Source of the DNA: an uncultured Flavihumibacter sp.
Lineage (GTDB): Bacteria > Bacteroidota > Bacteroidia > Chitinophagales > Chitinophagaceae
DNA length: 64,000 bases
Assembly (NCBI GenBank): GCA_902168105.1
Contig: CABHOY010000075.1
Span: forward strand, 310,001-374,000
Direction of reading: 5' to 3'
Part shown: piece after piece, positions 8,516-18,722 of the stretch
Numbering within the stretch: position 1 is the first letter of the stretch
Layout of the letters: every line of letters starts with the position of its first letter
Position numbers and translations under genes: made by a program
Notes under the pieces: generated by a model
Told to the model about the DNA's origin: nothing
The model's database searches: none
Seen by the model: only the letters and a program-made list of their open reading frames with translations

Positions 8516-10102
8516 TTATTGCTTATCCCACCATACGGGGGTGGTCAAAGCGTTAGTACCTTGTCTTGTAATGGCTTCTTGGTAATTAGTAGGGTTAGAG
8601 GCAAGCTCTGAGGAAGGATACAGCATTCTGCGCGGTATCTTTCCGCCAGTGGCATTTCCTACATAGTTCACTGGTGTCAGCTGCGGATAGCCGCTTCTGC
8701 GCCAGTTAGCCCATGATTCATACCAGTCCAGCAGGCAGGCTGCCCAATATTGTGTGTTGATCTGGTTGTAACCGTCAGCATCTATATATGGGTGAGCCGT
8801 CAGGTAAGCCTGCACTTCAGCGCCACTGACAGTTGCAGTAGCGCTGTATTGTGCGAGTTGTTCCATTGCAGCTTTCACGCCATTGTTATAGTGAGTGGCG
8901 GCATTCGCACCAACGCTCCAGCCTCTTTTGGCTGCTTCTGCCAGCAGGAGTTCTACCTGTGCATAAGTCACCAGGAAACTAGGGCCGTTGAGCTTCAGTA
9001 ATACGTTTTTATTTAGAACAGAATATTTATTCAGATCGCCGGGATAACCAGGTGCTTTGCTGATATCCGTAGGACTGGCGTCACCATTCGTGTCATAACC
9101 GTTAGGCATGCCCAATTGATCGGAAGGAACTTCACTGTTGCTTGAAGGCACCACAGCAATATATTTCAGGCGTGGGTCATTGTTGTTTTTCAGGAAGTCC
9201 ATGAATGTTTTGCTGATGCTGGCCTCGCCCTTGGTATTGATAGCATTCCACTCACCGGAAAGGATGTTGCTTACCCTGTTCACCGTAGTTCTGCCACCGG
9301 ATGCATCATGCGCAATGAAAGCGTTTTCTTCGTTGGATGAGATCAGACCTCCTGCATATGCTTTCTCTACCCATATTCTGGCGGTTTCTGCTTCTCTCTT
9401 GGAAAGACGCATGCCTAAACGAAGCATCAGTGAATAAGCCAGTTTTTTCCAGCTGGCAATTACCTGTGCAGCAGAGGCGCCACCGCCTTTGTTGTAAATC
9501 AGGTCTCCCTGGCCATATACCTCTTTGGCAACGTCCAGCGCCTGGGCTGCTTCCTCCAGTTCTTTCAGCATATCCATGTAGATAGCCTGTTGTGCATCAT
9601 ATTTCGGCGTGAAGTTACGGTCACTGTAACCCTTACCTGCATCAGAATAAGGAATATCTCCATAAATGTCTGTCAGGCGATGGAAGATCAGCACCTTGGC
9701 AATACGGCTGATGTTATACAGGTTAGATAAACGTTCAACACCTTTGGTCACCCTTGCTACATCAGTGATATATTTAACCTGATCGGGGAAAGCGCGTTCA
9801 AAATAAGCACTGGCCCATCCATCATTCTGCAGGTATTTATCGCCGGCATACCATGTTGCGTTTGATAACTGCTGCATCATCATAGAGCAGTAAATAATGT
9901 TCACACGCCAGGTATCATAACTGTAATCGCTGTTACCGGTGAATTCCAGGATTGCACGGGAGAGATTATATTCTGGTACAACACTGGCTTCATCAGCTTT
10001 ATTCTTGTCAGTATTCAGATCTTCGAAGTTCTTTGTACATGCCGGTGTCAGTAGTAAAGCTGGCAAGCATAGTACGAGTAATATTTTATGCAGAGATTTC
10101 AT
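8516..10102 (-). CDS. SusD/RagB-like outer-membrane lipoprotein (pair 1)
   Basis: The 528-residue protein has a lipoprotein signal with Cys22 (LTPAC), then the typical TKNFEDLNTDKN start of SusD-like proteins of the SusD-like_2 type. YGDIPYSDAG, ILSGEW and WYESWANWRRSGYP are further family-type motifs. SusD proteins sit as a lid on their SusC channel and bind the ligand outside the cell. The gene is 11 bases downstream of SusC 1. The ligand cannot be read from the sequence; no glycoside hydrolase or peptidase is linked to it on this strand. Confidence 0.93.
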   Translation of the reverse strand: MKSLHKILLVLCLPALLLTPACTKNFEDLNTDKNKADEASVVPEYNLSRAILEFTGNSDYSYDTWRVNIIYCSMMMQQLSNATWYAGDKYLQNDGWASAYFERAFPDQVKYITDVARVTKGVERLSNLYNISRIAKVLIFHRLTDIYGDIPYSDAGKGYSDRNFTPKYDAQQAIYMDMLKELEEAAQALDVAKEVYGQGDLIYNKGGGASAAQVIASWKKLAYSLMLRLGMRLSKREAETARIWVEKAYAGGLISSNEENAFIAHDASGGRTTVNRVSNILSGEWNAINTKGEASISKTFMDFLKNNNDPRLKYIAVVPSSNSEVPSDQLGMPNGYDTNGDASPTDISKAPGYPGDLNKYSVLNKNVLLKLNGPSFLVTYAQVELLLAEAAKRGWSVGANAATHYNNGVKAAMEQLAQYSATATVSGAEVQAYLTAHPYIDADGYNQINTQYWAACLLDWYESWANWRRSGYPQLTPVNYVGNATGGKIPRRMLYPSSELASNPTNYQEAITRQGTNALTTPVWWDKQ

Positions 10103-10113
10103 GATACCAGTTT

Positions 10114-13100
10114 TTAGAATTTAACATTCAGATTGACACCGAAAGACCGGGTGGTAGGCAAACCAGCGTACTCCAGGCCCTGTGCATTACTGTTACTGTA
10201 GTTTGATTCAGGATCAATGTTAGGCGTGGATTTCTTGAAGTAGAAAAGATTACGTCCAACCAATGATACACTGATACCATTCAGTCTGTTGTTCAACGCT
10301 TTTTTAGTGAAGTCATATGTCAGACTCAGTGAGCGGAACTTGATGAAATCTGATTTGTATACATGCAATATGGAAATAGTAGCCAGTCTGTTATAATAAT
10401 CATCAGGAGTCACAGTAGTAGTTTTTGTTTCTCCTGTTTCTGCTACACCGGTTACAACCACACCTCCCTCACGTCCTGGCAATGTTTCTTTATGCAAGCC
10501 ATAGCTATAGGCATTGGCATTGGTACCTGAGTAGATCTTGCCGCCTGCTTTGAAGTCGATCAGGAAATTCAGATGAAATCTTCCGTAGGAAATATCATTA
10601 CTCCATCCGCCTGTATAAGGTGCTACACCACTACCTTGTGCGATCAGTGCATCTGTGCGTTGTGGTACGCCGGATGCATCGACGATCAGTTCTCCCTTGT
10701 CATTACGTTTGAAATCGTATGTCATGATCTGGGAATACGGCAGCCCTACTACGTGATTGATGAAACCATCTTCCGTACGTGATTCTCCGCCTTCAACCAG
10801 CATAGAGTTTTGTCCTTCAGCCAGGGCGATCACTTTATTTTTGTTGTGTGCAAAATTGAAAACGGTAGTCCATCCAAAGTTGGCAGTCTTTACAGGCGTA
10901 CCACCTATCATCAGTTCTATGCCTTTGTTTTCCAGTTTACCTACATTCACCAATGCACCAGTGTAACCTGACCCTGACGATACTGTAGCGGTTACGATAT
11001 CATTAGAAGCCTGTTTGTTATACCAGCTGAAGTCACCAAACAGACGGTTGTTCAACAGTTTCAGTTCAGCGCCGATTTCCAGTTCTGTTACTTTCAGCGG
11101 CTTCAGGTTCTCATTAGGGATCTTGTTGTCTATATCGCCCAGTGGTACACCATTGAGGTTATTGCCCAGGGTGCTATAATAAAGAGCTGTCTTATATTCT
11201 TCCGCATCACCACCTACTTGTGCAAAACCAGCCCTGATCTTACCAAAGCTCAGCCAGTTGGTTTTGATGTTTTCAGAGAATACGTAGGAACCGCTGACAG
11301 AAGGATAATTGTAAGAATTGTTTTTCTTGGGCAGCGTGCTGCTCCAATCATTACGATCAGTCACGGTCAGATATAAAGTACTGTTCCAGGACAGTTCTAA
11401 TGAACCATATACAGACTGCACCTCTTTATTATACTGTATGACCGTGCTGTTTTTTGTAGCTGCTGTAGCGGGATTGTAAATGAAAGGGAAAGCGAAGTTC
11501 GATGCAGTTACATCATTCACCTTATCCTTTTTCTTCAGCAGGTTAGCGCCGGCGGTGAAACTCAGATTTAACTTGCTGGTAAGTTCCTTATTGATACCCA
11601 GCAACGCATCTATGTTCGTTTCATTGAACTGGCGATTACGTTCCATATCCAGACTGCCTTTAGGACGATAAGCCGTACCCGTCGGCGTGATGGATGTAGC
11701 GTTAAATCCAAAGTAATCATTCGCTACACGCGCCTGAATGAACAACCAGGGCAAAGGCGTGTAACGCAGGCTGGTCACGCCCAGTACACGGTCTTTCTTT
11801 GTGTTGTTCATAAAACGGTAAGCGGCGAAGTACGGGTTCGTACTGAAAAGATCGCTGCTGTATACTGTTTCGTTCATCAGGTTGTTGTAACCTGGTGCGA
11901 GGTAGTCAGCGGCTACGTTAGCCGGTAGAAAGGCAATACCATAGTTACCATTACCCGGAGCATCGCTCAGGTTAGAACGGTTATTGGTGATTTCCTTTGC
12001 ATAGATAACATTTGTCTGTCCGCTGAATTTATCTGATAATTTATAATTGAGATCTATGTTTACGTTGTCGCGGATATATTGTGTATTAGGGTATACGCCA
12101 TTGCTTCGCAGGTCGCCAAGTGCAATACGGTAAGTGGTTTTGTCGCTTCCGCCTGCTATTGACAACGTGTTACTGAAGGTAGACCCTGTTTTGTAGAAGT
12201 CTTTGATGTGGTTACCTTGTTTGGAATAAGGGCGGGACACACCATCGAACATAATGGTAGAAGAACCATCCAGTTTGCTTCCCCAGCTTGACAAACCGCT
12301 ATTCAGTGCGGATGCTACGTTAGTTGGTTTAGCGCCTTTTATGCCTTGTCCATATACGTCCTGGAAGTCCAGGAAATCATTTACTTTATCAATAGTTACG
12401 TTGCTGTTCAATTCCACCTGCATTTGTCCGGCTTTGCCTGACTTGGTGGTAATGAGGATAACGCCGTTCACGCCACGCTGACCATACAGCGCAGAAGCAG
12501 CAGCTCCTTTAAGGATGGTCATATCTTCGATATCATCCGGGTTAATACTGGAGATACCATCACCAAGATCGGTACCACCCCACTTGCCGGCAGAACCAAG
12601 GTTAGCGTTGTTCATCGGAATACCGTTCACAACATACAATGGCTGATTAGCGCCACTCAGGGAAGAGTTACCTCTGATCGTTACGCGGGAGGAACCACCC
12701 GGACCTGTAGACGGAGGAGTACTGTTTACCCCTGCTACACGGCCTTCCAGTGCATTGGCTACGCTGATCTCCCTGGCTTTGGTCATATCCGCACCCTGTA
12801 CTTTTGATACAGCGTAACCATTGCTGCGGGCTTCTTTACGTATGCCCAATGCAGTTACTACTACTTCATTGATATTGGCGACGTCGTCCTGAAGGGTTAC
12901 ATCAATAGATGTCTGATCTCCTGCTACTACTTCCTGAGTGAGGAAACCAATAAATCTGAATACCAGAATGTCTGAAGGGGATTTAACAGAGATTACAAAC
13001 TTGCCATCTTGGCCGGTAGCGGTACCTACATTGCTGTTTTTGATCAATACATTAACACCAGGGATCGGGTTGCCGGTTTTGTCCCTAACGACACCCCTGA

Positions 13101-13233
13101 TTTGCTTCTGCTGCCTCATACTGGAGAAAGGCGTAGGAGCTGCGAAGGCCATCTGCGTGCCGTCGGCAAGCATAAGACCGAACATTACTCCCGCAGTAAT
13201 GCATGCTTTGTTAAAGCGTAGTTTACTTGTCAT
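10114..13233 (-). CDS. SusC/RagA-family TonB-dependent transporter (pair 1)
   Basis: The protein has 1039 residues from the ATG at 13233. I chose this start because AAAGGAG lies just upstream and a signal peptide follows at once; a longer frame from 13308 would bury it. After the signal come a carboxypeptidase-D-regulatory-like domain (IRGVVRDKTGNPIPGVNV), a VVVTALG segment, a plug with RVTIRGNSS and NPDDIEDMTILKGAAASALYG, and a large C-terminal barrel. There is no STN domain, so it is not expected to signal to an anti-sigma factor. It would import a bulky nutrient with SusD 1, using TonB energy. Confidence 0.95.
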   Translation of the reverse strand: MTSKLRFNKACITAGVMFGLMLADGTQMAFAAPTPFSSMRQQKQIRGVVRDKTGNPIPGVNVLIKNSNVGTATGQDGKFVISVKSPSDILVFRFIGFLTQEVVAGDQTSIDVTLQDDVANINEVVVTALGIRKEARSNGYAVSKVQGADMTKAREISVANALEGRVAGVNSTPPSTGPGGSSRVTIRGNSSLSGANQPLYVVNGIPMNNANLGSAGKWGGTDLGDGISSINPDDIEDMTILKGAAASALYGQRGVNGVILITTKSGKAGQMQVELNSNVTIDKVNDFLDFQDVYGQGIKGAKPTNVASALNSGLSSWGSKLDGSSTIMFDGVSRPYSKQGNHIKDFYKTGSTFSNTLSIAGGSDKTTYRIALGDLRSNGVYPNTQYIRDNVNIDLNYKLSDKFSGQTNVIYAKEITNNRSNLSDAPGNGNYGIAFLPANVAADYLAPGYNNLMNETVYSSDLFSTNPYFAAYRFMNNTKKDRVLGVTSLRYTPLPWLFIQARVANDYFGFNATSITPTGTAYRPKGSLDMERNRQFNETNIDALLGINKELTSKLNLSFTAGANLLKKKDKVNDVTASNFAFPFIYNPATAATKNSTVIQYNKEVQSVYGSLELSWNSTLYLTVTDRNDWSSTLPKKNNSYNYPSVSGSYVFSENIKTNWLSFGKIRAGFAQVGGDAEEYKTALYYSTLGNNLNGVPLGDIDNKIPNENLKPLKVTELEIGAELKLLNNRLFGDFSWYNKQASNDIVTATVSSGSGYTGALVNVGKLENKGIELMIGGTPVKTANFGWTTVFNFAHNKNKVIALAEGQNSMLVEGGESRTEDGFINHVVGLPYSQIMTYDFKRNDKGELIVDASGVPQRTDALIAQGSGVAPYTGGWSNDISYGRFHLNFLIDFKAGGKIYSGTNANAYSYGLHKETLPGREGGVVVTGVAETGETKTTTVTPDDYYNRLATISILHVYKSDFIKFRSLSLTYDFTKKALNNRLNGISVSLVGRNLFYFKKSTPNIDPESNYSNSNAQGLEYAGLPTTRSFGVNLNVKF

Positions 13234-13570
13234 AGATACTCCTTTTGGATGATTAGAATAGTTTAAACCCATGGTGACATAGAAAGGGCAGCTGGGTGCA
13301 GATTGCATCCATTGCGTTCTTTAGCAGAAGCCATCTATACTATGTCTGACGTGATACTTATTCCCTTTTGGTTGATAAACGGCATAACAATGCATACCGG
13401 TGCGTTTTCCACGCACAGTGAAAATGTTGCGATTTGTTTTAGTTGATATTAATACTTACATGTTCAAACGTGATACGCCGTCTTGTCCCTTTGTGTCTCA
13501 ACAAGCACTATTAGCGCATAAAAAGGTGTCGTGTGGAAAATAGAATAGTACCATGTACCGCAAAAAAAAA
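13234..13570. other. Intergenic leader between SusC 1 and SusD 2
   Basis: These 337 bases contain the 5' leader of SusC 1 (minus strand), including its AAAGGAG ribosome site, and the 3' end of the SusD 2 transcript. I see no convincing promoter pair and no strong terminator hairpin after SusD 2, so read-through from pair 2 into pair 1 is possible. I see no gene here. Confidence 0.5.
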
Positions 13571-15160
13571 TTATGGTTTGTCCCACCATAATCTGGTACC
13601 TCCATTATCTTCTCCTTTCAGTGTGTGTATCGCTCTCTGAACACCGACAGGATTGGTAGCATATTCGAATTGAATAAAGGGAATGCGGCGGATGAATGTT
13701 GAAGAAGGGATTTTGCCGCCACTGTTGTTGACCACTACAGGGAAAAGTTTGGGGTAACCTGTGCGCCGGAATTCAGACCAGGCTTCCTGTCCGTCGGGGA
13801 ACATAGCAATCCATTTCTGTGTGATAATACGTTCCAACTTTTCATGAACAGGTGCATTATGTACCCATTTGATAGTCCGCTTGCTTAAATAAGGACTGCC
13901 GGAAGAAATATTGTTCATGGGGTTCTGCGGGTCGCTATAGGGTTTCGGAGTTAGCGAATCATCATTTATATAACTATTATAGAACGGTGTTAGATCGTAT
14001 TGTTTAAAAGAAGTGTAAACGCCCTTTTCATAATTATCTTCCGCATCACCGGCGCCCTTCCATGAGTAAAGTGCTGCTTCTGCTTTCAGGAACCATGCTT
14101 CGGCTGCAGTACACAACTGTATCCGGGAGGGCTGCAGCGCCAGTTTTGAACAGCCGGTATACGCATCCTTACTCGTGATGGCAATACCATTCCTGATGCC
14201 ACGATAAAGTGAGTCCCGCGTATCTGACGGTACGAAGTACCGGGATATGCGCGGATCATGATAACCACAGAGAATAGATTCCATAGAAGCGCCCATTCTG
14301 ATATCATTCCAGGAATTGCAGATCACATTCAGCGGATGTGTAAGCGGAGCAATATTGATCGTAAAGTTTTCTTCAGGACTGTTAAGTACACCATATTCCT
14401 GGTTTAAGGCAGCCTCCCCTTCTTTTCTCGCTCTTGAAGGTGACACTTCAGATATACGCAAAGCCAGCCGTAGTCGTAACGTATTGGCCAGTTTGATCCA
14501 TTTTATATAATCACCGTCATATGAAAGATCAAAATTCTTAAACCGGTTGGAAGAAGAAGTCGGTACGTATTTATTTAACGTGGTGATGGCAGAATCGAGG
14601 TCTTTAAAAAAAGCATCGTAGGCAGCCTCCTGTGAATCGTAGTCTATGCTTCTGTCATCATCAATGATCGCATAACGGGTATAGATAATAGGCCCGTAAA
14701 TATCACTTACTCTATGCATTGCCAATACCCTGATGATCTGCGCCCACGCATAGAAATCAGGATATTTTCCCCTGCATTTGTCCATAACGAATTTGCAGTT
14801 AGGCATAACATTGCCATATGCCGTTAGCCAGGCATCGTCGTTCCAGTTATCCAGAAGGTCATACGTGATATTATTACGGTTATCCTGGAAAGGACTGGGA
14901 GACATCATATAGCCGGAAAATACATCTCCCATCAGGTTTTGCTGCAGCTGCGTAATAGATACGTCGTTGCTGACATAAACGCTGAGCATAGATTGTACCA
15001 GCGGGTCGCCGATTAGCTTAAAATTGCCCTGTATGTCATCATCATACAGATCATAGGGGTTAGTGTTGATGCTTTCAAAGCTGCGTGTACAGGCAACCGG
15101 AAGCGTCAGCCCGGATAGCAGAACTATGATTACGTTAATTACAGATCTTCCCTTATTCAT
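13571..15160 (-). CDS. SusD/RagB-like outer-membrane lipoprotein (pair 2)
   Basis: The 529-residue protein carries a lipoprotein signal with Cys24 (LPVAC) followed by TRSFESINTNPY. Family motifs include RVSDIYGPIIYT in the N-terminal helical part and EAWSEFRRTGYPKLFP near the end. It begins 13 bases after the stop of SusC 2 and is clearly in one operon with it. Its role is ligand capture at the cell surface for SusC 2. It is distant enough from SusD 1 to imply a different ligand, although this is only a visual judgement. Confidence 0.92.
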   Translation of the reverse strand: MNKGRSVINVIIVLLSGLTLPVACTRSFESINTNPYDLYDDDIQGNFKLIGDPLVQSMLSVYVSNDVSITQLQQNLMGDVFSGYMMSPSPFQDNRNNITYDLLDNWNDDAWLTAYGNVMPNCKFVMDKCRGKYPDFYAWAQIIRVLAMHRVSDIYGPIIYTRYAIIDDDRSIDYDSQEAAYDAFFKDLDSAITTLNKYVPTSSSNRFKNFDLSYDGDYIKWIKLANTLRLRLALRISEVSPSRARKEGEAALNQEYGVLNSPEENFTINIAPLTHPLNVICNSWNDIRMGASMESILCGYHDPRISRYFVPSDTRDSLYRGIRNGIAITSKDAYTGCSKLALQPSRIQLCTAAEAWFLKAEAALYSWKGAGDAEDNYEKGVYTSFKQYDLTPFYNSYINDDSLTPKPYSDPQNPMNNISSGSPYLSKRTIKWVHNAPVHEKLERIITQKWIAMFPDGQEAWSEFRRTGYPKLFPVVVNNSGGKIPSSTFIRRIPFIQFEYATNPVGVQRAIHTLKGEDNGGTRLWWDKP

Positions 15161-15173
15161 TCATAAGCTCTTT

Positions 15174-18100
15174 TTACAAGACGAGTTTAATATTAGCGCC
15201 TATGCTTCTTAAAGCCGATAAGCCAAATGCGTCTATCCCCTGTAGTCCATTACCGCTGCTCATGGATACTTCAGGATCAAATGGAGCGTCTAGTTTGAAA
15301 AAGCACAGGTTCCTGCCGATCAGGCCTACCTGCATCATGTTGATCCATTTGCTCTTTAACGGTAATTTGTATGTAAGTGATATCTCTCTGAGGCGGATAT
15401 TTGTAGCGTCGTACATATACATTTCCCCAATGCCGGCCCTGCTGCCGATGGTGGCAAAATATCTGCGTTCATCGTATGGACTGGTAAGCGGAACGCCATT
15501 TTCATATACTGCATTGATTGTTACGCCGCCTGCGTCCCTGGCTTTAGCACTGGCTTCACTGACGCCATAACTGTCCAGTACAGAGTTTGTCACACTCATG
15601 ACTTTACCGCCGAACCGGCCGTCTATCAGGAAATTCAGTACGAAGCTCTTGTAGGTGAGAGAGTTATTCCAGCCTAACATAAAACGTGGATTCGGATTAC
15701 CTACTTTTTTCAGCACGTTGCGTGTCTTCAGATTGCCCTGATCGTCAATAACAAGCTGTCCTTTTTCATTCCTGTATAATTCCTTGTTGGTATAGATATC
15801 TCCCCATGATCCTCCTTCTTTGATAAATGATCCGTACATATTGGTCAGGAAGTCAGTGAGAATATAATAGTTGTCTGGGCCTGCACCTGGTATACTGCTG
15901 TTGCTGAGTTTTACTACTTTATTATTATTGATGGTCAGATTGAAACTGGTGTTCCATCTCCATTGCGTTTTCTGCACCGGCACAACATTCAGTGTGGCTT
16001 CCCATCCTTTGTTCTGAATGTTGCCAAGATTCAGGTAATAAAACAGGAACCCCGAGCCGGAAGGCGCGCGTACTTCCATGTATTGCTGATAGTTATTGTT
16101 CTTGTACCAGGTCACGTCGATGCCAACACGGTCTTTCAGGAAACGGAGTTCCGCGCCCGCTTCGAGTGAGCGGTTGTCTTCCGGTTTCAGATAGATGCCC
16201 GGATAAGGTGCGCGGGTGTTGAAATTAACACGGGGAACGCCTGCCGTGGTCATCACAAGGAAGCGTGCCGGCCGGGAGGAATAAGGCGCAATGTCATTTC
16301 CCGCCTTTGCATACGATGCACGCACCTTAGCAAAGCTGATAGCTGAAGGCATATTGAACCATTCGCTCAACACGGTACTGATACCGGCAGAGTAATAGAA
16401 ATATCCCTTGCTTTTGATAGGAGTGAAGGCGAAGGTGCTGGACCAGTCATTGCGACCCGTCAGGTCGAGAAATACACGCTGTTTCCAGTTGAGCTGTGCA
16501 CTCCCAAAAAATGCCTGTAATTGTTTCTTGTCAATAGTTTGTTGAATGTCAAGTGCATTGCCTGCAATATTATTCACAGTGAAAACATTCGGTACTGTCA
16601 GCCCTTCCGCCGCAGTAGGATTAGTGCTGATCAATGTTTTGTCATGCGATTTCACATCGGTGATGCTAACACCCAGCATAGCCTGTAGCTTTAAATGTGA
16701 TGACAGCTGGCGGCTGCCGGTCAGCATCATGTCTGCATATAGCTGGGTATTCGATTCGGTTTCGCGCATATACCTGCCATTTGGTGGACTTAACACCTGT
16801 TGGGTACCGGCATAGGCAGACATTCCATACCTGTCATAACTTTTATCGAAATTGCCTCTTGCCTGTAACCATAACCAGCTGGCTAGTTTGTATTTCAGGG
16901 AGAGGGAGGCCATTCCCCTATACCGGGCTTCCCTGCGCTGGTCCCTGTATTGTATCCAGTAAGGATTTTGCTGATCGTCCATTCCAGTCCAGTCCAGGTC
17001 TTTGCGGATATTCCACCAGTTTTGGAGAGAGAGGTTACGGGTAGGATCAGCATATTCAAATTGCTTGTAAGTGTTGAAATCCAATCCCCTTGGCATATTG
17101 TACAGCCCTGTCAGCGCATTATAATACAGCCCGGAAGAAGGGCGGTTCAAGACGTCCTGTATCACATAAGAAAGATTGACGTCCATCTGCAATGTCTTCT
17201 TCAGCATATTGCTGGTGATGCGGGTATTGAAGGTATGCCGCTGAAAATGATTGGCAGGCAGAATACCCCTGCTCATCGTATTGGCATAAGAAAGATAGTA
17301 CTGTGTATTCTCTGCACCGCCGCTGTAAGACAGGCCATTGGTAGAAGTCAGGCCGGTGCGGAAGAAATCCCTGATATGATCAGGCGCCTGTACCTTACTG
17401 CCCCAGCTGTCTGAGGAACCTGGCTGCAGCTTATCCTTATCGTCTTTGTAAGGCCGGGTGGTTTGTCCGTAGCGGAATTGCAGTTTAGGCAAAAGGAGGG
17501 GAGCGTCTACCATCAGGTCAGACGAAACATTGATGCGTCCCTTGCCGGCATTCCCTCTTTTTGTTGTGATCATGATCACGCCGTTGGCCGCCTGGCTGCC
17601 ATATAAAGCTGCAGCGGATGCACTTTTCAGTACGCTGAAGTTTTCAATGTCGTCGGGATTGATATTTGAAATGCCATCGCCGCCATCACGTCCTCCGGTA
17701 CCGACTATACCGGACGATTGTCCCCATATGTCGGTAGGTTGTGAGGGCGTGAAATTCGCCATGGGCACACCATCAATGATGTACAGCGGCTGATTTTCAC
17801 GTGTGGATTTATTGCCGCGCAGTATTACCCTGGCGGAGCCGCCTATACCTGAAGCGCTTCTGTTGATCATCACACCGGCTACTTTGCCGGATAGGCTGTT
17901 GATCACATTGGCGTCTTTGATGGTGGAGATATCTTCGTTGAAAACGTGGCCGGTAGAATAGGGGAGCTCTTTGTTACTCTTGGGGATACCTAGCGCTGTT
18001 ACTATCTGTTCACTTAGTCCGCATACGCTTTCAATCAATGTTACATCCAGTGTAGGCTGCTCTCCGGGAACGATCTCTTTATTCAGAAAACCTACTGACC

Positions 18101-18641
18101 GGAAGACGAGAATTTCATCGGGGGTCACTTTGATGCTGTAATAACCTTCATCATCGGTATGCACGCCCTTATGAGAGCCTTTTACGAGGATGGTGGCTCC
18201 GGGTAAGGGTCGCCCACGGGTGTCCTGTACACGTCCTGTTAATTGAAGGCGAATGTCAGCGCCGGCGGCATACATCTTTCCGTTGGCCTCTTCTGTCGTA
18301 GTGGCCCATACAATGATCTTGTCGTCTTTTATGAGGAAAGAAAGTCCTGTACGAACGGAGAGTTTGTCTAGTACTTCTTTTACAGGGAGATCTTTACAAT
18401 GTAAAGAGAACTTCTTACTGATATCAAAGGCTCCTTTATCGTAGTGGAAGTTGAGGCGGCTCTGTATGGCTATTTCAGCCATGATATCAGAAAGACTTGT
18501 ATTGCTGGCGCTAATAGTAATACACTGATTGCAGGGAGATAGCTGCTGTTGGGCATACACAGGTGAGCTACCCGTCAATGAAGGCATTAACAGGAAGCCG
18601 GCAATAATACATACTTTACAGAAGTATGATTTTCCCCTCAT
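15174..18641 (-). CDS. SusC-family TonB-dependent transducer with STN domain (pair 2)
   Basis: The 1155-residue protein has a signal peptide, then an STN (secretin/TonB N-terminal) domain at about residues 37-113 (ISASNTSLSDIMAEIAIQ through LSFLIKDDKIIVW), a carboxypeptidase-regulatory-like domain (LTGRVQDTRGRPLPGATI), plug (ARVILRGNKS, NPDDIENFSVLKSASAAALYG) and barrel. STN domains contact FecR-type anti-sigma factors in the periplasm. FecR and an ECF sigma gene lie immediately upstream on the same strand, so ligand binding by this transporter probably activates that sigma factor and its own expression. Confidence 0.95.
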   Translation of the reverse strand: MRGKSYFCKVCIIAGFLLMPSLTGSSPVYAQQQLSPCNQCITISASNTSLSDIMAEIAIQSRLNFHYDKGAFDISKKFSLHCKDLPVKEVLDKLSVRTGLSFLIKDDKIIVWATTTEEANGKMYAAGADIRLQLTGRVQDTRGRPLPGATILVKGSHKGVHTDDEGYYSIKVTPDEILVFRSVGFLNKEIVPGEQPTLDVTLIESVCGLSEQIVTALGIPKSNKELPYSTGHVFNEDISTIKDANVINSLSGKVAGVMINRSASGIGGSARVILRGNKSTRENQPLYIIDGVPMANFTPSQPTDIWGQSSGIVGTGGRDGGDGISNINPDDIENFSVLKSASAAALYGSQAANGVIMITTKRGNAGKGRINVSSDLMVDAPLLLPKLQFRYGQTTRPYKDDKDKLQPGSSDSWGSKVQAPDHIRDFFRTGLTSTNGLSYSGGAENTQYYLSYANTMSRGILPANHFQRHTFNTRITSNMLKKTLQMDVNLSYVIQDVLNRPSSGLYYNALTGLYNMPRGLDFNTYKQFEYADPTRNLSLQNWWNIRKDLDWTGMDDQQNPYWIQYRDQRREARYRGMASLSLKYKLASWLWLQARGNFDKSYDRYGMSAYAGTQQVLSPPNGRYMRETESNTQLYADMMLTGSRQLSSHLKLQAMLGVSITDVKSHDKTLISTNPTAAEGLTVPNVFTVNNIAGNALDIQQTIDKKQLQAFFGSAQLNWKQRVFLDLTGRNDWSSTFAFTPIKSKGYFYYSAGISTVLSEWFNMPSAISFAKVRASYAKAGNDIAPYSSRPARFLVMTTAGVPRVNFNTRAPYPGIYLKPEDNRSLEAGAELRFLKDRVGIDVTWYKNNNYQQYMEVRAPSGSGFLFYYLNLGNIQNKGWEATLNVVPVQKTQWRWNTSFNLTINNNKVVKLSNSSIPGAGPDNYYILTDFLTNMYGSFIKEGGSWGDIYTNKELYRNEKGQLVIDDQGNLKTRNVLKKVGNPNPRFMLGWNNSLTYKSFVLNFLIDGRFGGKVMSVTNSVLDSYGVSEASAKARDAGGVTINAVYENGVPLTSPYDERRYFATIGSRAGIGEMYMYDATNIRLREISLTYKLPLKSKWINMMQVGLIGRNLCFFKLDAPFDPEVSMSSGNGLQGIDAFGLSALRSIGANIKLVL

Positions 18642-18722
18642 ATAGCCTCATTTAGATGTACGTTCAAAAGCAGCTTCAATGAAAAAGTGTTTGCCCTGTC
18701 AGGGCCAAAAGATCTACCAGCA

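Noticed and set aside
10114-13308. Longer start of SusC 1 at 13308
   Set aside because: It would place 25 residues before a clear signal peptide, while AAAGGAG precedes the ATG at 13233.
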